Shown: in pieces, positions 6,960 to 12,376 of the stretch
How the letters are laid out: each line of letters opens with the position of its first letter
Position numbering within the stretch: the stretch's first letter is position 1
NCBI GenBank assembly: GCA_002409405.1
Contig: DHNG01000028.1
Span: 62,442 to 95,545, forward strand
Direction: 5' to 3'
Source: Flavobacteriales bacterium UBA5422
Lineage (GTDB): Bacteria; Bacteroidota; Bacteroidia; Flavobacteriales_D; Crocinitomicaceae
Length of the DNA: 33,104 bases
The notes under the pieces: model-generated
The model's input: only the letters and a program-made list of their open reading frames with translations
Databases searched by the model: none
Told to the model about the DNA's origin: nothing
Position numbers and translations under genes: made by a program

Positions 6960-8909
6960 TCACTCCATTTCCATCAACTCTTCTGTCGCTTTTTCCCACA
7001 TTGCCATCTGGTCGTCCAATTTGGATTTTACCGCATTGTATTCATCCAGTGTTTTTTGAGAAGCAGCTTCATCCGAATAGTCTAGTTCGGCAACCTTTGC
7101 CTGTAATTCTGCCAACTTTGCCTCCAGCTTTTCAATTTCCTTCTCTGCAAGATTAATTTTGTTGCTCAACGAATTTTTTACCCGCTTTAATTCTTTTTGA
7201 TCTTCCCGACTCAATTCCGTTGGTGTAACTTCTTCCTGAACAACTACTTTCGGAGCTTCTTTTTCCGGTTGTTTTTGCAATTTAACAGCGCCATTATTCA
7301 TCAAGGACATCTTACGTGCAAGAAATTCCTTTACACCAAAATGATGAATCTTTAATGTTTTATCTTCAATGTCCCAGATTCTGTTGGTCAATCCATCGAG
7401 GAATTCACGGTCGTGGGAAACAACAATAAATGTCCCTTCGTAGTTTTTCAAGGCTTCTTTTAATACTTCCTTACTTTTAATATCCAGGTGATTGGTCGGC
7501 TCATCGAGAATCAGGAAATTGGAAGGACTCAGCAACAATTGGCACAATGCCAGACGTGTTCGTTCTCCTCCGGATAATACACCGACTTGTTTGTCTACAT
7601 CTTCACCGCTGAATAAGAATGTTCCCAGAACTGTTCTCAGACTTTTGCGGATTTCACCTTCAGCAATGTCATCGACGGTTTCAAAAACTGTTTTTGTTTT
7701 GTCCAAATTTTCAGCTTGGTTTTGGGCGAAATAGGTGATTTGGACATTGTGACCGTAATTCACAATCCCGTCACCTTCCAGTTCCCCCATAATACGCTTC
7801 AACAAAGTTGATTTACCGACACCATTGGGTCCGAGTAGGGCAATTTTCTCTCCTCTTCCCACTGTAAGGTTAATATCTCTGAACAAACGTTTCTCCCCAA
7901 AACTTTTCCCCATGTCATGCATCTCCAATACCCATTTCCCCGGCTGAAGGCTCAATGGAAATGACACATGCATTCTGGCAACACCATCTTTTTCCAGTTC
8001 AATTCGCTCTGTTTTTTCCAGCTTTTTGATCAACGATTGAGCAAATGCGGCTTTATTGGCTTTCGCCCGGTATTTGTCGATTAATTCTTGTGTGTGCTTG
8101 ATATCTTTGTCCTGTTGCTTTTTAGCTGATTGCATTCGTTCCAGTTCTTCTGCGCGGACTTCTTTGTACTTGGTATAGGCATATGGAAAATCCAATACTT
8201 TACCCATGGAAATTTCCAGTGTGCGTTTAGTCACATTGTCCAGGAACAACCGGTCGTGAGAGATAACGATCACAGCCCCGTCAAATGTTTTTAAGTAATT
8301 TTCCAACCAGGCGATTGAGATAATATCCAGGTGGTTGGTCGGCTCATCCAGTAACAATACATCCGGATTGTTGACCAATATTTTTGCCAGTTCCGCCCGC
8401 ATTTTCCATCCTCCGGAAAACGTGTTGAGCGCACGGGAGAATTCTTCTTCATCAAAACCCAATCCTTTCAAGGTCGACGCAATTTTCTCTTCCCATGAAT
8501 ATCCATCCAGAATATTGAATTCATAATTGCAGTCATTCAACCGGTCGAGCAATCCCAAATAGCTTTCTGATTCGTAATCTGTGCGCGTCACCAATTCATG
8601 ATTGATCTGCTCCAGCTCATTGCGCAATTTGGTCAGTTTTTCATTCGAATTATTGAGGTACTCAAACACCGATTGATTCGTGTCAATCACAATATCTTGA
8701 GTCAGAAAACCGATCGTACAGTCTTTGGGTTTGTGAATTTTTCCTTCGGAAGGCAATACCATACCGGAAAGAATACGCAACATGGTCGATTTCCCGGCTC
8801 CGTTTTTACCCACTAAACCAACTTTATCCCCTTTGTTGATTTGCAGGTTGACGTGTTGAAATAAGAACCCTTGCGGGAGGTGAAGACCTAAGTTTTCGAA
8901 ATTAATCAT
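6960..8909 (-). CDS. ABC-F family ribosome-associated ATPase (Uup/YheS-like)
   Basis: This soluble 649-residue protein carries two ATP-binding cassettes in tandem and no membrane domain, which defines the ABC-F group that acts on the ribosomal E site. Cassette 1 has Walker A GKNGAGKS (34-41), signature FSGGWKMR (about 163-170) and Walker B LLLDEPTNHLD (about 185-195). Cassette 2 has Walker A GPNGVGKS (about 358), signature LSGGERTR (about 444) and Walker B LILDEPTNHLD (about 463-474). The linker between them is long, helical and charged, as expected for the tRNA-contacting domain. The last 75 residues form a coiled coil rich in Glu, Lys and Leu, as in Uup. Subfamily assignment (Uup, YheS or an antibiotic-protection type) cannot be settled by eye. 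The ATG at 8909 lies 23 bp downstream of a perfect -7 box. Confidence 0.92.
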   Translation of the reverse strand: MINFENLGLHLPQGFLFQHVNLQINKGDKVGLVGKNGAGKSTMLRILSGMVLPSEGKIHKPKDCTIGFLTQDIVIDTNQSVFEYLNNSNEKLTKLRNELEQINHELVTRTDYESESYLGLLDRLNDCNYEFNILDGYSWEEKIASTLKGLGFDEEEFSRALNTFSGGWKMRAELAKILVNNPDVLLLDEPTNHLDIISIAWLENYLKTFDGAVIVISHDRLFLDNVTKRTLEISMGKVLDFPYAYTKYKEVRAEELERMQSAKKQQDKDIKHTQELIDKYRAKANKAAFAQSLIKKLEKTERIELEKDGVARMHVSFPLSLQPGKWVLEMHDMGKSFGEKRLFRDINLTVGRGEKIALLGPNGVGKSTLLKRIMGELEGDGIVNYGHNVQITYFAQNQAENLDKTKTVFETVDDIAEGEIRKSLRTVLGTFLFSGEDVDKQVGVLSGGERTRLALCQLLLSPSNFLILDEPTNHLDIKSKEVLKEALKNYEGTFIVVSHDREFLDGLTNRIWDIEDKTLKIHHFGVKEFLARKMSLMNNGAVKLQKQPEKEAPKVVVQEEVTPTELSREDQKELKRVKNSLSNKINLAEKEIEKLEAKLAELQAKVAELDYSDEAASQKTLDEYNAVKSKLDDQMAMWEKATEELMEME

Positions 8910-8932
8910 TGCGTATGTATCAAAATTTTGTG

Positions 8933-8940
8933 CAAAAATA
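8933..8940 (-). promoter_or_regulatory. -7 box for the ABC-F gene
   Basis: On the minus strand, TATTTTTG followed by CAC is a perfect TAnnTTTG box 23 bp before the start codon. It is almost identical to the box before trmB. No TTTG is found at -33, so only one half of the promoter is supported. Confidence 0.5.
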
Positions 8941-8956
8941 GGGAATTTAAAGGGAT

Positions 8957-9625
8957 TTAATGAATTTTGAACTTACAATATTTGATCACAGAACCTTTGG
9001 CTGTAAACAGTTTTTCGTAATGCGTCTTGATGTGAAAAATATCTTTCGTTGTCTGATCCAGGTTGTCCGGTAACTCACCATATAAATCCCAGGTTAACTC
9101 CAGGCAATCATACTTGTGCTCGTTGATTTGTTCTTCCGTGTATTCAAACAGGATATCACTATCGGTTTTCAGTTGAACAATTCCTCCGGGTTTCAGCAAT
9201 TTTCTGTAACGGTTGATGAATGGGGGGGCAGTTAACCGTTTGTTGGGTTTTTTACGTTGAGGATCGGAAAATGTCAACCAAATTTCGTCTATTTCATTTT
9301 CTGCGAAGCAATCGTTGATAAAGTCAATTTTTGTGCGGCAGAAGGCTACGTTCTTGAGGTCCATTTCCAGTGCCTGAACAGCACCGATGTACATACGTGA
9401 TCCTTTGATGTCTACCCCGATGAAGTTTTTATCCGGGAAATGTTGCGCCAGCCCAATGGAATATTCTCCTTTTCCGCATCCGAGTTCCAGCACAATGGGA
9501 TTGTCATTCTGAAAGTATTCCGAACGCCATTTTCCTTTCATGTGGTATTCTTTCGGAATTTCAGGTTCAAAAAAGTTTGGAAATTCTTTTACCGCTGCAA
9601 ATCTTCTTAATTTATCTTTTCCCAT
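8957..9625 (-). CDS. trmB: tRNA (guanine46-N7)-methyltransferase TrmB
   Basis: This 222-residue SAM-dependent enzyme makes m7G46 in the variable loop of tRNA. The SAM-binding motif I VLELGCGKGEYSIGLA is at 45-60, the acidic end of beta-strand 2 is GVDIKGSR at 70-77, and the family motif FSDPQRKKPNKRLT lies at 119-132, corresponding to the usual FPDPWPKKRH region. The length fits the family. The gene ends 47 bp upstream of the ABC-F start, and the latter has its own -7 box in that gap, so the two may be transcribed both together and separately. The start is the ATG at 9625, 17 bp downstream of a perfect -7 box. Confidence 0.93.
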   Translation of the reverse strand: MGKDKLRRFAAVKEFPNFFEPEIPKEYHMKGKWRSEYFQNDNPIVLELGCGKGEYSIGLAQHFPDKNFIGVDIKGSRMYIGAVQALEMDLKNVAFCRTKIDFINDCFAENEIDEIWLTFSDPQRKKPNKRLTAPPFINRYRKLLKPGGIVQLKTDSDILFEYTEEQINEHKYDCLELTWDLYGELPDNLDQTTKDIFHIKTHYEKLFTAKGSVIKYCKFKIH

Positions 9626-9642
9626 TGTCGTATTAAAGTGTG

Positions 9643-9650
9643 CAAAAATA
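9643..9650 (-). promoter_or_regulatory. -7 box for trmB
   Basis: TATTTTTG followed by CACAC on the minus strand matches TAnnTTTG perfectly. It is 17 bp before the trmB ATG. The -33 region falls in the AT-rich repeat copy 2 and shows no TTTG at the expected spacing. Confidence 0.5.
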
Positions 9651-9656
9651 GTAATT

Positions 9657-9766
9657 TGTGAATTATGAATGTTGAATTATCAATTGAGTAAGTATCAAAA
9701 CTCATGAACAAAATCTTACTTCCATCATTTGATAATGGACAATTACTCCATTCATAATTAATTATT
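9657..9766. repeat. AT-rich intergenic repeat, copy 2
   Basis: This is the second copy of the AT-rich element at 6769-6882. It has GAATTATGAAT (9660-9670) running into AATGTTGAATT (9668-9678). AATTATCAATT (9675-9685) and CATTTGATAAT (9726-9736) are reverse complements of segments in copy 1. The remaining gene-free bases to 9844 hold the trxA terminator and nothing else I can identify. Confidence 0.6.
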
Positions 9767-9793
9767 CAAGTCTCGGGTTTGAGAAAACACCAC

Positions 9794-9820
9794 AAAAAAA
9801 GGGTAAAGTTACCTTTACCC
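9794..9820 (-). terminator. Rho-independent terminator of trxA
   Basis: On the minus strand, GGGTAAAG and CTTTACCC form a perfect 8-bp stem with a 4-nt loop (9801-9820), followed directly by seven T residues (9794-9800). It starts about 25 bp after the thioredoxin stop codon. This is the clearest terminator in the window. Confidence 0.88.
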
Positions 9821-9844
9821 GATTCCTTGAAAATATCTTCCGGC

Positions 9845-10162
9845 TTAAATAAGCGCGTCTAATTTTGATGTCAATTGTTGTTTTGGAACTGCTCCGACAG
9901 ATTTATCAGCAATTTCTCCGTTCTTAACAAACAATACCGTAGGAATATTTCGGATTCCGAATTGAGCAGAAACTCCCGGGTTGTTATCCACATTTACCTT
10001 TCCGATGATTGCCTTTCCTTCATATTCTCCCGCCATTTCTTCAATGATTGGTCCGATCATGCGGCATGGTCCACACCATTCTGCCCAAAAGTCAACAACT
10101 ACAGGAACTGTAGATTTCAAAACTACTTCCTCGAAGTTCGCGTCTGTGATTTCTAATGCCAT
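9845..10162 (-). CDS. trxA: Thioredoxin
   Basis: This 105-residue cytoplasmic dithiol-disulfide oxidoreductase reduces ribonucleotide reductase, peroxiredoxins and other partners. The active-site motif WCGPC is at residues 29-33, preceded by VVDFWAEW, and the cis-proline loop NIPTV places the cis-Pro at 74. The length and all core elements match classical thioredoxin, with no signal peptide. It is a single-gene transcription unit: a candidate promoter and a leader hairpin lie upstream, and a strong terminator lies about 25 bp after the stop. Nothing is odd in the protein itself. Confidence 0.96.
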   Translation of the reverse strand: MALEITDANFEEVVLKSTVPVVVDFWAEWCGPCRMIGPIIEEMAGEYEGKAIIGKVNVDNNPGVSAQFGIRNIPTVLFVKNGEIADKSVGAVPKQQLTSKLDALI

Positions 10163-10190
10163 AATTCTAATTTATATTTCGTTAAAAAAG

Positions 10191-10204
10191 TCTGCGCTTG
10201 CAGA
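10191..10204 (-). promoter_or_regulatory. Small hairpin at the 5' end of the trxA leader
   Basis: On the minus strand, TCTGC-AAGC-GCAGA forms a perfect 5-bp stem with a 4-nt loop. It begins about 3 nt after the candidate -7 box, so it would sit at or very near the 5' end of the mRNA. An mRNA-stabilising role is inferred. Confidence 0.35.
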
Positions 10205-10206
10205 TG

Positions 10207-10238
10207 TAAAGTTAATTATTTTGAATTATTCCAAACAA
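10207..10238 (-). promoter_or_regulatory. Candidate promoter of trxA
   Basis: TAACTTTA (10207-10214, minus strand) matches TAnnTTTG except at the last base. A TTG (10236-10238) lies 21 bp upstream of it. TTTG at 10232-10235 is also present, but at 17-bp spacing. A transcript would start near 10200, about 40 nt before the ATG. Confidence 0.4.
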
Positions 10239-10279
10239 GAAACTTGCCAATAAGTTATTAACGACACAATGACAGAAAA

Positions 10280-10672
10280 TTAATTCCGGATTGTCATCTT
10301 TTTCATTGTTTTCTGATTTTCTGTCACTAAACAATAAAAATAAACACCGTTGGATAGCTCTTTTGTATTGAACGGAATAATGTTTCCGTCAGCCTTACAT
10401 TCCTTGTTGTATATTTCTTTCAGAAAGTTATACTGTTCGTCCAGCAATTGAAATTTTACTTCTTTCTTTTCTTCTGAGGTAAAATAGAACTGGATATCTC
10501 CTGATGCGGGATCTGTTTCCAGGCTGTACAAAACACAGTATTTTTCTTTTGGAATACTTCCTTTCCCCAGATAGGCGAGCAATTTTTTATAAGAAATCAC
10601 GAATATCAGGATTGCCAGCGTAAAAATAAGGATACCGACAATTAATTCCATTGTTGTAAATGCAAGAATCAT
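10280..10672 (-). CDS. Small membrane-anchored protein with T9SS sorting-domain-like tail
   Basis: I do not recognise a named family. The 130-residue protein starts with a hydrophobic segment (about residues 8-27, MELIVGILIFTLAILIFVIS) followed by SYKKLLAYLGKGS, and has no cleavage-site pattern. Its C-terminal 65-70 residues read like a type A sorting domain: alternating strands (VKFQLLDEQ), then ELSNGVYFYCLVTEN and a closing KKMTIRN, compared with GFARGVYTIKVSS...KIIKN in the T9SS protein at 17522. The usual YPNP entry motif is missing. The lysines after the membrane span suggest that the tail stays in the cytoplasm, which would be odd for a sorting domain. The ATG overlaps the stop of the DUF493 gene by four bases (ATGA), so it is the last gene of the terC operon. 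Function unknown. Confidence 0.7.
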   Translation of the reverse strand: MILAFTTMELIVGILIFTLAILIFVISYKKLLAYLGKGSIPKEKYCVLYSLETDPASGDIQFYFTSEEKKEVKFQLLDEQYNFLKEIYNKECKADGNIIPFNTKELSNGVYFYCLVTENQKTMKKMTIRN

Positions 10673-10941
10673 AGCGCGATCAGACCTTTAATTTTAGACG
10701 ACTCTTCATAAATGGTAATGATGGAATCTACATCCAACATCATTTCTTTAATGGAAATGCTCACAAAGTTTCCGTTTCTGGAAGGTTGAGACTGAATTTC
10801 GGCCTCTGCTCCGAAAAGAGAGTTGACTTTGGCTATGTATTCGGGATTGTTGGGAACAATAAATTTGAATAAGTACACATTCGGCCATTCTTCTTGTTCC
10901 AGCTGTGCTTTCAGTTTGTCAAATACTCCTTCCATCGCCAT
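10669..10941 (-). CDS. DUF493 (YbeD-like) family protein
   Basis: This is a 90-residue cytoplasmic protein. Residues 20-90 show the small alpha/beta fold expected of DUF493/YbeD: NVYLFKFIVPNNPEYIAKVNSLF, then RNGNFVSISIKEMMLDVDSIITIYEESSKIKG (read here as two strands and a helix). YbeD structurally resembles ACT-like regulatory domains, and its role is not settled. The gene overlaps the preceding reading frame by 23 bp (or 17 bp if the ATG at 10935 is used) and the following one by 4 bp, so translation of the whole operon is coupled. The family call is good; a function cannot be given. Confidence 0.82.
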   Translation of the reverse strand: MAMEGVFDKLKAQLEQEEWPNVYLFKFIVPNNPEYIAKVNSLFGAEAEIQSQPSRNGNFVSISIKEMMLDVDSIITIYEESSKIKGLIAL

Positions 10942-11509
10942 AATTTTTAATCAACAAAGATAGGCGTTTCATTTCTTTTAGAAGGAACGAATTGGTGTTC
11001 AATTTCAGAATATCATCAAATTTTTTTCCTCCTGCAGCATTAAATGCTTTAATGGCTTCTAAAACGGCCATCGGGTCTTCATCTTTTGATACCTGTGTAA
11101 CCTCGATAGCGATTTCCTGATCGGTGTACCATTTCTTTCTGTAGCAATCTACAACCAGGAGATATTCCTGTACGCTTTTTGCTAATGTAGCGGCGTCAAA
11201 TGAAGTGGCTATTTTTTGTTTGGATGTTCCCTTCAGTTGCTCCCATTGATTAAATGCCGCGAGAACCTCATCTGAAAACACGATTTGTTCGGGTAGCACA
11301 ATTTCTTCCTGTACAACAGGTGTTTCAGATAACACAGCATACGCCTTGTCCAGTTGGTTTAATTTATCCAGCTTGGCCTCAAATACTTTTCGAATGGGTG
11401 TTTTTGCAAGAAAGAATTGTTTGTATTCAAAAAGACGATCATCGTACAGGTCGGAGAGGACATCTTCTTCATTGTACGGAAAAAACAACTTTGCTTCTTC
11501 TTTCGTCAT
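10919..11509 (-). CDS. Hypothetical cytoplasmic protein, second gene of the terC operon
   Basis: I do not recognise this 196-residue protein. It is predicted soluble, mostly helical and charged, with no signal peptide. Segments such as MTKEEAKLFFPYNEEDVLSD and KVFEAKLDKLNQLDKAYAVL, and a second helical half around EWYTDQEI-like sequence (YRKKWYTDQEIAIEV), suggest a helical adaptor or chaperone-like protein, but this is only a structural impression. I chose the ATG at 11509 because its A-T-G-A overlaps the terC stop by four bases. The longer frame to 11572 would run 63 bases into terC. The 3' end overlaps the DUF493 gene by 23 bp. Confidence 0.7.
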   Translation of the reverse strand: MTKEEAKLFFPYNEEDVLSDLYDDRLFEYKQFFLAKTPIRKVFEAKLDKLNQLDKAYAVLSETPVVQEEIVLPEQIVFSDEVLAAFNQWEQLKGTSKQKIATSFDAATLAKSVQEYLLVVDCYRKKWYTDQEIAIEVTQVSKDEDPMAVLEAIKAFNAAGGKKFDDILKLNTNSFLLKEMKRLSLLIKNYGDGRSI

Positions 11510-12270
11510 TCTGAAACTCCTTTGTTTTGGCGCATCCGTATATTCAGAAATTCTACAACAAGCGCATAACACATTGCAAAGTAAATGTATCCTTTCGGAA
11601 CATGCTGTCCAAATGCTTCCGCAACCAGGATCACACCAATTGTAACAAGGAATGCCAATGCGATCATCTTGATGGTCGGACGGTTGTTGATAAAGTCACT
11701 GATTGGTTTTGCAAACAACATCATAACAATCATCGATACAATGACTGCAGCGTAAATAATCACCAATGGATCGTGTCCTGTTTGTTTTTGCAGGTCATTG
11801 GTCATTCCGATAGCTGTAATAATGGAATCGAAGCTGAACACAATGTCAATCAGTACAATCTGAAGGATCACCGAACTGAGTTTATTGTTCCCTTTTTTGG
11901 AAATTTCTTCGTGTTCTCCCTTAATGGAACTGTGCATTTCAACAGTACTTTTGTAGATCAGGAAAAGACCTCCAAGGAACAGAACCAGACTTTGCATGGA
12001 AAAGTTCTTCAGGATTTCGATGCTTGTATTTGGGAATAACGGTGTGACAGATCGCATGATCCACGCAACAAAAACGAGTAAGATTAATCGAATGATGAGG
12101 GCGAGGGAAAGTCCTAAATTCCGCCCTTTCCGCTGTTCTTCTTTCGGAAGTTTATCCGTTACAATGGAAATGAAAATGATGTTATCAATTCCCAGTACAA
12201 TTTCCAGTAAAGCAAGAATAACAAAATACGTTAATCCTTCAACTGTCAGTAATGCATCAAAAAAATCCAT
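11506..12270 (-). CDS. TerC family integral membrane protein (Alx/YceF-like)
   Basis: This 254-residue polytopic inner-membrane protein has about seven hydrophobic segments. The two acidic family motifs are visible: ALLEIVLGIDNIIFISIV near residues 19-36 and IVLIDIVFSFDSIITAIG near the middle. Paired aspartates within membrane helices are the hallmark of TerC (PF03741). Relatives such as Alx and MeeY/MeeF export manganese or load metal onto secreted proteins; tellurite resistance is a historical label. I chose the ATG at 12270 (MDFFDALLTVEG) because the longer frame starts from a TTG at 12315 inside the leader hairpin. It leads a four-gene operon with every junction overlapping. No yybP-ykoY manganese riboswitch is visible in the roughly 50-nt leader. 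Confidence 0.9.
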   Translation of the reverse strand: MDFFDALLTVEGLTYFVILALLEIVLGIDNIIFISIVTDKLPKEEQRKGRNLGLSLALIIRLILLVFVAWIMRSVTPLFPNTSIEILKNFSMQSLVLFLGGLFLIYKSTVEMHSSIKGEHEEISKKGNNKLSSVILQIVLIDIVFSFDSIITAIGMTNDLQKQTGHDPLVIIYAAVIVSMIVMMLFAKPISDFINNRPTIKMIALAFLVTIGVILVAEAFGQHVPKGYIYFAMCYALVVEFLNIRMRQNKGVSE

Positions 12271-12301
12271 GTTGTTCTCTGATAAAATGTTCGTACAACT
12301 A

Positions 12302-12316
12302 ATTGCCTGCCGCAAT
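12302..12316 (-). promoter_or_regulatory. Leader hairpin of terC
   Basis: ATTGC and GCAAT form a perfect 5-bp stem with a 5-nt loop. It lies directly downstream of the terC -7 box, so it would be at the extreme 5' end of the leader, as also seen for trxA. Confidence 0.35.
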
Positions 12317-12322
12317 GCAGTA

Positions 12323-12353
12323 CGAAATTAGCCGAAAAATGTGAATTTACAAT
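12323..12353 (-). promoter_or_regulatory. Promoter of the terC operon
   Basis: On the minus strand, ATTG (12350-12353), 19 bp, then TAATTTCG (12323-12330). This is a three-of-four match to the -33 TTTG and a one-change match to TAnnTTTG, at the correct spacing. The predicted transcript starts near 12317, about 47 nt before the ATG. Confidence 0.52.
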
Positions 12354-12376
12354 CGACGGTACTAAAAAGTTCTGCG

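Noticed and set aside
11527..12039. 170-codon open frame on the plus strand opposite terC
   Set aside because: It lies wholly antisense to a clear TerC protein. Its translation is rich in His, Asn and Cys with no recognisable motif, as expected of a shadow frame.
12271..12376. Possible yybP-ykoY manganese riboswitch before terC
   Set aside because: The leader from the predicted transcript start is only about 50 nt and holds a single 5-bp hairpin. The long multi-helix riboswitch is not present.
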